Assembly (NCBI RefSeq): GCF_047495875.1
Contig: NC_092463.1
Location: 18,217,224 to 18,281,223, forward strand
Source of the DNA: Pithys albifrons albifrons
Lineage: Eukaryota > Chordata > Aves > Passeriformes > Thamnophilidae
DNA: 64,000 nucleotides
Direction of reading: 5' to 3'
Numbering within the stretch: position 1 is the first letter of the stretch; every line of letters starts with the position of its first letter. Below are positions 36,931 to 50,458 of the stretch, one piece after another. Below the pieces are notes generated by a model. That model saw only the letters and a list, made by a program, of their open reading frames with translations. It was not told where the DNA came from and did no database searches. A program made the translations under genes and the position numbers.

Positions 36931-39900
36931 GACTAAATAGCTGGCAGATCTTAGCTGCATGTTCTGGAGCAGGGGTAGAGATAGAAGGACTTTACACTAT
37001 AAGCTGCTAAATATTAATTCACTAAAATCTACATTGTTACATTTACTGTGTTCCTAAAATCCACAAAATATGAAAATTGAAAAATCAAAAAACCCCTTCG
37101 GCATCAATGATCTAATGATCAGGCTTAAGTTTTCTTCATTTTAGTACATATTGTTGTAATTTCGTCAATTTTGGCCCACAGGTACCATGCTGGTAATCTT
37201 GACAGAGATGCTGCCATCCAGGTAACCAGACCATCAGTCCTGGTCCCACTGGAGACTGCAGCACAAATTGAAGTCACTAAAGAGCAGAGCTGTGCCTTTA
37301 ATAATGCATGGCTGTAGGTATGTCTATTTATGTTTGGTCATATTTTAGAATTTTAAACTAATAGAAGATTCAGTTACTTCTTTTCCAAGCCTGTAATTTT
37401 CTTGTCATTTCCCTTTTTCTTTACACAGGCTATTCTGTACCTCAGCTGCAAGTAATCTATGCACGCACTCACAAACAATGATTTTGCCCCTCTTCCCTCA
37501 TGCACGTTATCTCATTTTGCTCTAATGGAGCATCTTCTGGGTGGGGTACTGCAGATCCCATTAAATATGCTTCTGTATCAACACTGCTCCTAAGCAAAAT
37601 ATATTGATTCATGAAGCTTTGGACCTACTTTAATCAAGTAATCTAAACAGGGCTTAAGCTTCAAAAGCCTGGTGATGCTCCCAGCTTCAAAGCTTTTACT
37701 TACACTGAATTAATTTATCCTGGATGTTCTAATGCTCTCAGCAACCCTATAGATTATAATGTTAGAGGTTGCAATCATGGCTCTGATAATATTCCCTACA
37801 CTTGAACTATATTGATTATGAGGTAAAATCAGAAGAGGGAGTGGGGAACGCAAGGAGAAAACAAAAGGATTTGATTTGAAGCAGGCATGAATGTGCTCAT
37901 CCCTCTAGCAGGCTGCTGGGAATGACTATCAGAAGGTGTTAATACTTGGAGGTTTTTTACTGAAGGTACATTCTGGTATGGACTGAGTTTCAAGTCCTCA
38001 TTTCCAGACTTTCTTGCATAATATTGTAGGTGTATTATGTCATAAATATAGTTCTTTGTCAAAAGGAAGGTTGGTTTGGATTTCACATGCAGAGCATGTT
38101 GAACATTATACAAATTACAATATTAGTCTCAGCTGCACTATGGGAAAAGGAAATAAGATTTTTCCCAGTCCAAGCAAGAGCTAGAAATCATTGTATATAG
38201 CTACCTGATGCTGAATTATATGCACTCATGACACTGCAAGTGTGTGCTCAAGACCTGATAATGTTAGGTTCATAGTTGCCTCAATGATCTTAATGTTTTT
38301 TTCTTATCTAAATGATCCTGTGATGCTTAAGAACCTTCTCATCTTCATGAACCAACATGTTCATATTTGTAAGAACCAGCAGGGCTCTTCCATACGTCCT
38401 AGTTGATTCACTGAACACCTGTGCAAACACAGGAAGGTGTCTAATCCAATGTGTGCTGTAGTCTAAAGATGCTATTAAATCAGAATTGGTTTGATTGTCA
38501 TTAGTGAGAAGGGAAATGTGCTTAAACAAACATAACTGCACCTACTCCAGCATTGCTGCAGGGTCCCTCTGGGTTGCAGGCACATAAGCCAGTGGCATCC
38601 AGCACTCTTGTTGGAAACACACAGTATTGGTGTCCTGTGTTCCTGTTCCCCTCAGCAGACCTGGTACAGTCTGTATGTCTGTAGTGTAGGGTGGCAGAGA
38701 GCCCTCTCCAGATAACTCCCAACATTTTTTCAGAGGCCTTGCCCTGGCCCCTGCCTGTTTTCAGAGATTATAATGAGAACAGCATACTGGTGAATAAATT
38801 AAAAGATGATTTAAAACAGTGATAACTTTTACATTACTATTAGGTAGTCAGGTAAAGGCTCATACTATTTTGAATACAGATTACCTGTATTATGCTTTAT
38901 GAAACTCAAAGACTATGAAGCAATTTCACACAGGGAGCTCTGACTACTACAGCAATAATTTCTTCTACCACCCTTTCGAACACTTAATAATAGAAAAAAT
39001 ATCAGTTCAAACTGTCCTCTCATCACACAGAAGATATCAGTGTTCACTGTATAAACTTTAAAATCACATCTGATTAGTTAATATCAACAATTATTAGTCT
39101 ACTGTCAATTTAGATTTCTATTATCCTCCACTGATCTCAGTCTCCATACACTGTGCTGTGCACATCACTTAAAAGGTAACTTCCCTATGCTGACTAGCTG
39201 GGGATCACTTTCTGTCCTGATGTCAGCAGGCAGTAAGGTAAAATAGGAAAATTTGGCACATTTTCCTGTGCATATTTCCCTGTGACAGCACCAGTGGGAC
39301 AACATCTTTAAGGATACAGAAAGTCATTCAAGAGGTGAGCGGGGAAGTGATAGCAAGGAGAACTACTTGCTTTAGTTTCTTATTCTCTTATTTCATAAAC
39401 CTTTCGGCACACACAAATGTCACTTTTCTATTTTCATCATGACAGAGAAAACTGGTACATCTCATGAGGAAAGACACAAAAAAAAGGAGTTAAAAGGTCA
39501 ATTGTAATCTAGGCAAGGTATTGATAGTGCTGTACCTGGTGTTTGGAAGGTATCAGGGCTTCCAAACTAGTTCCTTCTTCCAGTCTGCTAGTGTCAGGAA
39601 TTGTAATACTCCAAGGGGAAAGGTAAGGCAACCTCTGGCATTTGGCATTCCTTTTTTCAGCCCTAATTAAGTCTGAATATTATTTACAACAGTATTTAAA
39701 TTCCGATTGACTGTATTGTGACCAACCTAACCTGGCCCAGTTTGCACAAAGGTTCCAGAATAGGTTGAAATACTTCATGGATATTTATTTTTGAAGCAGG
39801 GTTAATAAGAAATGTAGCTGCCAGAGCTGTGAATAAGGGGATCACATCAGCCCCCACTTCTTTTACAGTTCTTCCACCTTATGCTCTGAGATCTCTTAAG

Positions 39901-41131
39901 AGACACCAAGACATTTAGACAGCTGCATCCCAGTGAAAGGGAGGGACTGACTTTTAGCTCTGCAAAATCCACCTCTCAGGTTCACAGGTGCTGGAGGAGA
40001 CTGAGGAGACTCAATCCAGCTACTAGTTTTGCTTAAGGTCATGTAACACAACCTTGGTCTTGAGTAAACATGGACTCCGTGCACTTATGTCTGAATTTGT
40101 GGTACAGTAGGGTTTATTTCTATTTTATCTCCAAACCCCTTGGAAACTCTATATACAGAGTAAACATCTGGACTCCTAATTTCTCTCTCCCTGTTTCTCC
40201 CCCCCCAGCAGTAATCCCTTTCTGTGCAGCCTGCTGGAGAAAATGAGTCTGCCTGTACCTCCTGTGCACTGCTGCCAGGCCATTTTACATAAGCATCCTT
40301 CTCTGTTCTCCACTGCAGGACAGCGTGTCCTGTTGGAGCCAGTTGTTGTATTTAATCTCTGAATGCAAACACGCAAATTACATTTCATTCTGTCGCCAGC
40401 GTGCAGTGCACACAGGCACACTGTCCTATCCATGCTGCTTTCCCTGGCCTGTGCTGATCCCTCTCCCACTGAGCATGTGCCACCAGATCACTTGCCAACA
40501 ATGATATAGTGGCTGGGATAAGCCTTCCCTGTCCACCTCTTCCCGATGCTTTGATACATCAGGCTGCTCCTTTCAACCCTTATGGGAAGCTTTAGCATCA
40601 TCCTTCTACTCCTTCTGGGCCATGAGGACATCGTGATAGGCAGGCTGGGCTCTCTGTGGCTATGGTGACAGTTGGGAGTCTCTCCTCTGCCCTTAGAGTA
40701 TTCCAGTGTTAAACCTTCATGGCAGCTTCCCAGAGTTGCCAAAGGGTGGAGAAAAGGTTTGAAATAAAGTGCATCTGTCACTAAACTACTGTCTGGCCTG
40801 AGTGTTCCAAACAGCTTAATGACAATGAAACTAAAGTAACAGAAATGTCCATCTTGGGCAATTCCTCACCCCACCCTTTTCTTCTTCCACTACTGGAGCT
40901 CCTTTTTGGACAGGAGGTGGAATTATATATCTTGAGGTTATTCAACAACTGAACTCTATGAAATTTCTTAACTTCTAGAGGTAGGTATGAGAGCGGTAGA
41001 TGTGTATCCCCACAGATGTAGGTGGGGGAATACAAGCTGCAACCTACTATGTTGCTGAATGTTCTACTTGCCTGTATCTATCACGCAAACAGAAAGATGA
41101 GGTTACAGGCAAGATCTCAATATGGAGTAAG
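36931..41131. other. Intergenic DNA, no feature recognised
   Basis: Mostly AT-rich single-copy-looking sequence. All open frames are under 100 codons and have no recognisable similarity. Nothing specific is seen here. Confidence 0.6.
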
Positions 41132-41722
41132 TCACAGAATCACAGAATATGCCGAGGTGGAAAGGACCCAAGTCAAACCCTTAGCCCTGCACAGAACCAT
41201 CCCCAGGAATCACACCGTGTGCCCAAGAGCATTGTCCAAATGCTTCTTGAACTCTATCAGGCTTGGTGCTGTGACCACTGCCTTGGGGAGCCTGTTCCAG
41301 TGCTCAACCACCCTTTGGGTAAAGAACCTTTTTCTAATAACTTACTTAAACCTCCCCTGACACAACTTCAGGCCATAACCTCAGGTCCTGTCACTGGTCA
41401 GCACAGAGAAGAGATCAGTTGCCTGCCCCTGCTCTTCGCCTCGCAAGGAAGTTGTAACTGAAGTGAGGTCTCCTCTCAGTCTCCTCTTCTCCAGGCTGAA
41501 CAGACCAAGTGCCCTCAGCCTCTCCTCATACAGCTTACCCTCAAGGCCCTTCACCATCTTCCCTGCCCTCCTTTGGACTCCAATAACTTAATATCTTTCC
41601 CATATTGTGGCACCCAAAACTGCACACAATATTCAAGGTGAGGCTGCCCCAGTGCAGAGCAGAGTGGGACAATCCCCTCCCTCAGCTGGCTGGGGATGCT
41701 TTGCCTGATGGGAATGTGTCAA
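41132..41722 (-). mobile_element. CR1 LINE 3' fragment (~590 bp)
   Basis: The left end, tcacagaatcacagaatatg, is the complement of the CR1 tail repeats. It is followed by the standard reverse-strand CR1 landmarks: gagcattgtccaaatgcttc, gcctgttccagtgctcaacc, aaagaacctttttctaata, cttctccaggctgaacagac, cctcctttggactccaataa and aactgcacacaatattcaag. The copy covers the 3' UTR and the end of the reverse-transcriptase ORF, is 5'-truncated near 41722, and is decayed by point changes and small indels. The 112- and 153-codon open frames over it are artefacts. Confidence 0.93.
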
Positions 41723-44700
41723 TAGCAGAGGGGATGGATTATCATGGGGATCATATCAGAGCTGCAAGTGACTCCTCACTGATGGAGAGAAGCAGGCAAC
41801 ATTTTTTTAAGTGCAGGTTGCTCCCTTCCAGCCAATGTCTGAAGCTCCAACTCTCACCATGTTTGACTACACCATGGCTGAGAAAGACTCACTCTTTGAA
41901 TGGCCATTGAAAGCCCTGCTGCAGGTTTCTGGACTGGGGGATTAGCACCTGCCTACACAGGGTGTCAGAGCCCATTTTACCTGATGTTCATGGTGTGATG
42001 CAGTACAGGCTTAGAGCAGTACCAGAGAAGATCAAGCATTGAAGAGGGAAAGGGAATTTGCTGAGAGTCTGCAGTTTTCCAAGGGAGATCACTAACTTTG
42101 TATTCCTGTGCCACTTGTAAGTAGAGGGTGGAAAGAGCAGGGAGAAACACCACGGTTCATTCAGCCATTAAATCAATAAGTATAGGGAAGGGGTAGACAA
42201 TATCGGCTGATTCCTTCACCTGATGTTTCGTCATTTGACCTTTATCTATGCCAGGTCACAAAGAAGAGCATTACTGTTCTTCAGCTGTGCTTGCACTGCT
42301 TTGAACACACTTACCAAAGTTGAGGAGGTTGAAATAAAGGATGGCTTACAACCAGCTAACTGCAGTTATTGTACAGGATCTATTCTACTGGATCACTAAC
42401 TTATGTTGGTTGCACCAGATAATATTTCCTCATATAACCAAAGCCCAAGCAACAGAGCAGGCTGCATCCCAGGCTGTGTACTGAACTGCTGTTCGCTTCC
42501 TTTTCAAATCCTTGTCTTTCTCTCATTTTCTCTCTCTCTTGTTTCTTTTTTCCTTTCTTTGTGCAGAGAAGAGAAATGATTGCTAATGAATTGCAAGCAT
42601 GGGGTATGGAAAGATCAGTTAATATGGCCCAAGTATTCAGTAAAACAAATACATTAAAGTGATCAAGCAATAAATGAAAATAGACTCAAAGAGCAGGTTC
42701 CACTGAGAAAACATGTGAGAATGTAAATTAATGTGACTTGATGAAACTTGAAATGTCATAACACAGCAGGGCATACAACACATCAGAGAAAATGTGAAAA
42801 TTATACTTTTTCCTGAAATCATAGTTTTCAAAAATAAGTGGCTTTTAAATTCTTCTAAAAATATAATAACCGAATTAGTGTCAAGAAAAAGGTTATTGTT
42901 GTTTATCATACTGCAGGCTCAGTCCATGGTGGCTTTTCACAAATATCCTCTTTTATTTTTCTGACTATATAATGACAAAAGAAAAATCCAGCAGTCTTTC
43001 TACTTGTCTGGTTCCCTGTCCTTAACTTCGCACAAGGGAGTTTTGTAAGTTGTTTGGAGAGTAAATGGTATGACTGGCCCATGTGCTGGGAAGGTCTTTC
43101 CTCTCTTTCCATCATGAGAGATGTCAGATTTTTCTGCTGGCCTCAGTGCTGGAATATGGTCCTCACTGGGGTGTGAGACATGATTAGGAGGGAAAGGATT
43201 CCTCCCCACACCACAGCACAGAGCCAGCAGGTAGTATGAGAACAGGTCCCTTTTCATCTAGTGCAGAGTGGATTTCTGTAGGAAGAACAGTGAGAGTGCA
43301 GGTCTGAAGAGTGAAAGAAGTTGCCACACAACACAGAATTGTTAGTTTTCTCCTCTTACTGTAGTGATGGAGCATGGAAAGGGCAGGCCCAGCCTCCTTC
43401 TCTGGCACTGGGGGCTCCATGGGAAGACTGGATTCTGGCTGGAGTATCCCTTACGATGTGTGTCCTAACTGTCCCTGTGCCAACCACTGTCCCCCTGCAT
43501 TGCTTCAGCTCAGTTGCTTTTCTCAGACTATTTCTTGATTTTTTAATCACGGTAGCAGTAATTCTATACATAGCACAAAAGGAACATCTGCCTCATGCCA
43601 TTCTTTCCTCCCCAGAGCCACCTGTCCTATTTCCTCCTACTCCCAATCTTAATTTTTTCATCTTAAATATTCCTCCTATAGACAATGTCTGTCCCTCATG
43701 TTGGCACACTTCTGCTGGACTGCTGCTTCGGAGCACTCAGGAACAATTTTCCTTCTTCTGCACGGGAGGTCAGCAGAGGGGTTTGGGTTCCCAGTAGCAG
43801 CTATTGAGTGCTTTTGAAGTGAGATGGGCTAAGAGGTATCACCTGTCCATCCTTTGCAACCTTTCTGAAAGGATATAGATCACCTGAGTCATACTGATCA
43901 CTATCTTGTGAAATCCTAAAGGATTTTAAAGTGGCACTAGACATGTTTAAACACCTAAATGGCTCCCCAGCTGGGATCAACCAGCTTCTTTCTCCAAAAT
44001 TTCACATTATCATTCATTATTAGACCTCATAACTTGGCCATAGCCAGCACTATCCACAAACATGCAATGGACAGTGTCTTATTGGTAGAAATTCTCATTG
44101 CTAACATGAAGATGGAAGCTTCAGGGAAGCTGCCAAAGCCAAAGGAACTGTGGCATTTATTTTGCTGGCTCATGACATGACCTGCTGTTGTAGTGTGTGC
44201 ATCTTCTTATGCCTGAAGATTTCTTGTGCACTTAAGAGCAAAAACCTTGGAATCAGGATGATTTTCTCAGGACAGAGCTGTACTTCAAGGTGTGAGTGAC
44301 AGAAAATCTGATGTATAACCCTCAAAGGACTGTCCAGTTACACTACTCAATTTTCAGCTCACCTATTTGTCTCTGTCACTTGCTTAACCATTCTGTAACA
44401 TTGTGTTTGCAGGTTGTATTAGCCATTTTTGACTGAAAGACATTGTTTACATTGCTATGAATGGAAGGTGGACTTGATTTCAACTGGATATATAAATCTA
44501 ATGAAATGAGAGCCATTATGAAGAACCTTGTGAGGAGAAAAGTACCAAATTTCATGAGATTTGATGAACTTTTCCAAATAAAATGTTGATGTTGAGATTA
44601 GGTATTATGTCCTTATGTTGACTGATCAAGGCAGATGTTATGCAGATGTATATTTTTGTAACTGTTGCATAAATTATCCTATCCTAGTCACTATTTATTT

Positions 44701-47700
44701 TAAAAGATTGAGTTGTATGCAAACACCTGTGTATTCAATCCTGTATACATATCATGTCTTCATTAGCAAGAACTTGAGGATTACATTATTGATGAAGTGA
44801 TAAAGAGAGGCAAGAGGCACATAAGTTATCCTTAATAAAGGCCACTAAAACCGTACTGCTGTGCCATGGAAGTCTATAATTCATTCCCAGCACCATAGGA
44901 AAACTGCTTTTGGAGATTTCCAGATTCTTCCAGTGGTGTCCACGACATCCTTTCTGTGTCTCATGAAGGCAGATTTCTTTATTCACTCTCTACCTAGGGC
45001 ATCATGGAAATTGTCCTCTTCCTGCTCCTCAGCTGATCTGTGGCTACAAGTGTCAGGGAAACAAAATGTGCTGTTCATCTGTTAGAAGAAAGGGGACATT
45101 TTTTGATCAGTAGGAATCTCTTGTCTCTAGCTTGTAAGGTCTTTGAAGAATGGCCTGTCACTCCATGTATGTGTATGGCATTTAACACAGGAGGCTGCCC
45201 CACTGGGGGCCTGGGGATGGGATTCCAGTACAAATGTTAGCAGTGCAGGTCTGTGGTAAAATGATGAACTACACAGCCATGTGGCACCATTTATCACACA
45301 GCCCTCACTTCAACAAAGCATGGAATATAATAATTCCTAAATATGTATATTACTTTTTTCCTCCTTTTTTGTCTTCTTTAGAGGGGAAATTTATACACCA
45401 CCTTGGTAAATTGTGACTATGAGGGTTGGTACCAGTAGAAAACTGGCTGTAGAAAAAGATTTGTTTCAAAATATGAAAATGCTTAAGAGAGCTTCACTAG
45501 AGGAGGCTGAAAAATACTTGATGATAATCTGCCCTCAGTCTAGGAGGAATAAGATGATGCTGATAAAGAAACATTTGAAACTTGAGCATTTGTCGGTGGC
45601 ATTAGGGTTTTTAATTAATCATCTTTCCAAGTGCACAATAATTTCTATCTGCATTTCGCATTTAGTCATTGCAGATAATAAACTGTATTTAGTAATCTTG
45701 CCTGTTTCTCATGAATCTTCTTGACAGACAGACAGGACGTGTACATCTGCCTGAAGCTAAAGAGGTCCTCTCACGCATGAGAAAACTTATCATCAAAAAC
45801 AGACAACAAAAATGATCCCCCAAAGTCAGTAGTTCTGTGATAGTAATGCACAGGAGACCTGGAAAGGGTGGGAAAAGGAGCAGGAGAGCTTTATGGGAAA
45901 AAGTATGCAGGGAGGACCAGAACCTGCAAAGGGATGGGGAAGGCAGGTCTGAGACCAGTGGAAAGGCGCAGGGATAAACAAGGCAGTTTCCCACAGACCT
46001 GAACATGCGATTGGCCTTCGTCTCTCACTTTATCTGTCTCCCACAGGGAGAAGTCTGGCATCTCATCTCCTGGGTTACTGGGAAGGAGGGGGGCTTGTCA
46101 GTGCATGTGTGACTGGGAACTTCCAGCTCCTCCTCACACCCACCACTTGCTCTGCTGCTAAGTGCAATATGCTTTGCTATTACCTTGCTGTAATTTGTTA
46201 AATTGTTATAAAGAACTTTATCGCCCTAAAGGAAAGCTGCAGCTGCAGAGTTGAAAAGCTTGTTTCAAATGTGAATATTCCACATGAAAGAATTTCTCTT
46301 GTTTCAAACCATTTGCATTTTACTTACATGTTATTGATCTGATTGAACAGTTCCCAGATCAAAGGCATGCTGGTAAATGAGCAGCCAAGGTGGCAATATG
46401 CGACGTGGACAGCTGTTAAGAGAGCAGCTTAAATAATTGCCCAAGGATTTATTTGGTAGCATGATTAATGATTATGGAAATATGATGATATGATACCAAA
46501 GAGTAGTGCACAGTGATTGATGAGGAAGTTGGATAAGGCCAAGCTTAGGTACCAGAGTATGGGAAACAGTAACGTAGCTTGTAATAATGGTACATGGGGT
46601 GCTTAGTTGTTAGGAAATTTTGATATTCAGTTTTGCCTTCTGATAAGAACTTAAACTGCAAAATATCTTGTGTGTATTATTTCTCTTGTAATGAGGTAAA
46701 GAAAAAACCTTTCTGCTAACGATTCATGGTAGCAGCAGGATTGATGTGAAGAGACACCTTCATCTTTTTTTTTTGTAAGTCCCCATAAAACTTACTGGAA
46801 GTTCATGCTGCTCTTTTAATTAACACCTAAAAAAATATACAGAACACATTAAAGAAGAAAAACACCTGTTTGTGGAATTGACAGTAGTTTGTATATAGAC
46901 AGCTTTTTTATTTAACCCTCAAATTCCAGCAGCCAACAATAGCATAAATGCAGGAGATGGGAAAGCAGAGGACCAAATTGCAGGTTAGAGTGACTCTATG
47001 ACAAAATTACTGCAAACTCTTGGAGTTATTTCTATGTTGAAAGTTGTATGAGATTCATATTCACCTCTTCCTTCAAAAATTTTTGTCAAAGGCTCACGAA
47101 ACAGAATGTAATATTTGAAAAATTAGTAAAAAGCTATTATAAAATGTGAAACACTAGCAGAAAAATTTAAGAGGTGAAAGTAGGTAGTAAAATCCTCAGT
47201 GTGAAATGCCAGTCCAGGAAAACGGAATGCAAAGTTGTTACTGACTTCACTTTGGGTAGGCTTCCATGACGATTTGTTTTGTTTTTAAATTCTACTTTCT
47301 ATATTGAATGTACCTGAATATAGATCGGATCCTGCACTGGATCTGAGACACACAATTTCCATGTGCCAGAGACTTGGCTGCTGTAAGTGGGGGCCCCTTA
47401 TCACAATTTTCAGTCAGGTTGCAGCAGGTGACAGCTACTAGGCCCAGAACTCCAGCTCCTGCCATTAGACAGTTGTGGTATGACAACAATTGTCATAGAT
47501 TTAAAAACAGTGATGTGGGTAGAGCTATTTAAATGAAAACAGCATTGCTCATGCTAGGCAAAGCAGACAGTTCTAGAAAGAAATATCTATATTTGAAACC
47601 TTGGAAATGCTGTTAATCTCTTCAGGGATGTGAGACAGCAACAGAGATGGTGTAGGATTTGATAGAGATACCAGGAATCCTGGTATTTTAAAGCCATAAT

Positions 47701-48643
47701 CTAGCTTGCAAGCCTCAAGAGAGACTATTAGTGAGATTACAGTTTTGGTGAAGATTTTTCACAACAGAAGGCAAGAGGTGGACTTGGAGCATGTGCTGGC
47801 ATTTAGGGACAGATTCATTTGTAGCCTTAGCTACGTGACCTGGTGTTATTGCTGTGGAAGATTATATGATGGGACAAAACCCAAAATTGTCTCTATTTAA
47901 TCCATTGCAAATACCATCTGCCCCATCACTCTTCACCACTGGGAAGCCCACACCTCATTTTATGGCACACACAGGCTTCCCCATGAGAGACAACTGGGAT
48001 CTCTCTGCAGCCCTTGCACACCAGCTGGATGTGCCAACTCTGCCTGGCCCTTCTGAGAACTGTTTCAAGGCAATCACAATTGATGGTTTGCTCCAGGGTT
48101 CACATACCATTTCAGTCATTTCAGTATTTCCAAAGTGTAGCCTCAAACTACTGAGCAGCCAGGACTGTGTCTGCCCAAGTGTCTCTGTATGCTGTAGTCA
48201 TGGTGTTAGAACCAGTGAACTATAATTTACAGCTTTGTGCACACCTGCAACCAAATCTGCAGTGGCTTTTTTATCTTCTTCCAGAGATTTGTTCTTTTAG
48301 AGATTCTCTTGAATATCAGACTGCTGGCACTGGTGCTTTTTTTTCCCAAATTACATTTATAACCACCATCAAACCTGGGCTAGTCCCACCTGGCTTCTGC
48401 AATGCACCGTGGCAAATTCTGTAGTACATTTGGATTTCTGCAGTAGCATTACTAAAAAAACAAACAAAAAACCCAATAAAAAACAAAACCCACAGAAACA
48501 AAAATTAAAAATATTTGTTACTGATTTAAATATCAGTTGGATGGTACTTTGCCATAGCATTTACTTTTAAACCCTTTGTTGACTATTCTCCTAATCATTT
48601 CGATTCTCAGAATTTTTCCAGCTGCAGGTTGTGCAAATTTACA
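41723..48643. other. Intergenic DNA with possible conserved non-coding sequence
   Basis: No exon or RNA gene is supported. The 43000-43800 part is GC-richer with overlapping frames of up to 158 codons on both strands, none recognisable. The interval 46140-46480 has the look of a conserved enhancer: E-boxes, an octamer ATTTGCAT at 46311-46318 and a TGATTAATGATTA-like homeodomain cluster. That is pattern recognition only. Confidence 0.5.
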
Positions 48644-48667
48644 CCCTAACCCTAACCCTAACCCTAA
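48644..48667. repeat. Interstitial telomeric repeat (CCCTAA)4
   Basis: Four perfect tandem copies of the vertebrate telomere hexamer (C-strand) in otherwise ordinary intergenic DNA. Short interstitial telomeric tracts are generally attributed to telomerase or telomeric DNA being captured during repair of a double-strand break. The perfect units suggest a fairly recent or expanding tract. Confidence 0.93.
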
Positions 48668-50004
48668 TTTTAAGACCTTTTCTAGCTTTCTGCTTCTCTG
48701 TACACCACAGCCTGAAGCAAATTTGCCCAGCTGACCATCCAAGGACCCAGGTACTGTTTTCTGAAATTGTCCACACCTCAGAAGCAGCCAGTTTCAGTGC
48801 TCTCACTTCCTGGCATAATGGTAACGGAGATTTTGCCTGCAGGTCTACAAAGCATGTTAATTACCACTGAAACTGTGCAGGGGTCAGCAGAGGTTTTATG
48901 CATCAAGCTGGATTGAAAATGCTTATGATGCCCTTGTTTTAAAATGGTCTGACTGGCAGGTGCTCTCTCCTTTCTTGCCCTCTGCCAAGACCATAGCTCA
49001 CTTCTGACCAGCCCAGCTTCCACATGCCCGGGCAACCCCACTGGTGTTCCAGGTCCCTGGGACCCCTCACATGCCCCAAACAGACAGTCTTGCTTCCAGG
49101 TTCCCCTCAACACCCAGAGAAGTGGGAAGATGTCTCCACTGTTCCCTGGCCCCTGGACTGCTCCCTCTCGTCCCTGACTTCTTGGTGACTGGCAGCCCAA
49201 GTCATTTTTCAGCCTGCCCATCTTCCTGGCTAAGGCTCTCCTCTCAGGAGTCCTTTATAACTTTAATGGGAAATTTTGCAATTCCACTCCATTTTACATT
49301 TCTACTTGAGAATTTAATTTTTTCATTTAGTCATCCGAAAGTAGTTATTTAGCTGCAGGACAGGAATTCAGGTAAGAATGAATGATCAAACTTTTCATCT
49401 GTGACTCCAGCTTTAAGTTTAGGTTAAACTGCTCTTGCTGTGTCCGGTTATAGCAATCAAATTATTAGTAAAAATATTAACTGGGTTAATTTGAATAAGT
49501 GTAAATGACTGATTAGTACTGTAGGCCTTAAAAGAACCCAGTAGCTCAAGCAAGAAATTAATCAAGTTTTTTTTTTTTCATGGATTTTTTGTCCCACTGG
49601 AAATTTACATGGATTATTAATAAAATAGGGAGAATTTAGCATCTTTTGGAAGGCAGTGACATTGGTAACAAACCTCCTTTCACAGAACGTGGCACTGATT
49701 TGCATTGCGGGAATCCTTAAATCATTCGCAGATTGTGAGTGCTCATTGGCATTATGAACCTGATAGCTTCACACCCACTTCTGATGGAAAGGTGAGCAAA
49801 GGCACACTTTGCACACTTGTTGAAAGCTCTACTGAAGGGCTAAGGACTGAAAAAGTAAATTAGCGGGAAAGCTCAGATCTGGAGAGGAACTAGAGTCACC
49901 TGCATGATGGGTTCAGTTCTGCATCAGAATTGTGCACCCCCATATGTGACAGACATGGCCATACCACAAGTCCAGCCAAGAGCCATGAAGATGACTAGAG
50001 ATTG
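48668..50004. other. Intergenic DNA, no gene recognised
   Basis: A moderately GC-rich patch (48960-49240) gives overlapping frames on both strands without similarity. An AT-rich, enhancer-like stretch with ATTTGCAT-type and homeodomain-type words lies at 49440-49760. Nothing firmer can be said. Confidence 0.5.
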
Positions 50005-50458
50005 GAGCACCTTTCATATCAGGGGAGGCTGGGACACCTAAAACTCTCCAGCCTGGAGAAGAGAAGGTTCAGAGGGAGTCTGTCTGGAAACAATCCTCTG
50101 CAATGTTCTCTGGGATGACTCTGCTTTAGCAGGAAGGATGGTGCAAAAGTGGTTCCTTCCAACCTTACCCATCCTGTGATTTTACCAATGTGCACAAATA
50201 CCTGATGGAAAGGAATGAAGCCAAGGCAACCAGACTCCTCTCAGTAGTGCCTAGTGATAAAACAAGAGACAATGGGCCTAAGTTAAACTGCATTAAATTC
50301 AAACTGAACATAGGACTTCTTTTTAGTTTGAAGGTGTTCAAACAGTGGCACAGGTTGCCCAAAGAGTTACAAGCCTCCATCTCTGAAGATCTTCAAACCC
50401 CAACTGGACACAGTCCTGGGCAACTGCTTCCAGATGACCTTGTTTCAGAAACAGGGAT
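50005..50458 (+). mobile_element. CR1 LINE 3' region fragment, interrupted
   Basis: Sense-strand CR1 landmarks are tctccagcctggagaagaga, atgtgcacaaatacctgatg, cagactcctctcagtagtgc, tgataaaacaagagacaatg, aacagtggcacaggttgccc and gaagatcttcaaaccccaac. The final CR1 tail is missing. The normal order is broken near 50088 by ~95 bp that look like the 3' end of another CR1. Heavily diverged, so an old copy. Confidence 0.88.
50088..50182 (+). mobile_element. CR1 3'-tail fragment nested in the older CR1
   Basis: The sequence gactctgctttagcagg, then ggttccttccaaccttaccc and atcctgtgat, is a CR1 3' terminus. It lies between two parts of the outer CR1 that are contiguous in the consensus. It reads as a short, 5'-truncated CR1 insertion into a pre-existing CR1 in the same orientation. 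A rearrangement or template switch is an alternative. Confidence 0.65.

Noticed and set aside
41000..41461. 153-codon and 112-codon + strand frames
   Set aside because: They lie largely over the reverse-strand CR1 fragment and are shadows of it, not host genes.
43321..43797. 158-codon + strand frame
   Set aside because: Pro/Leu-rich reading of a locally GC-rich stretch with no recognised family and competing antisense frames.
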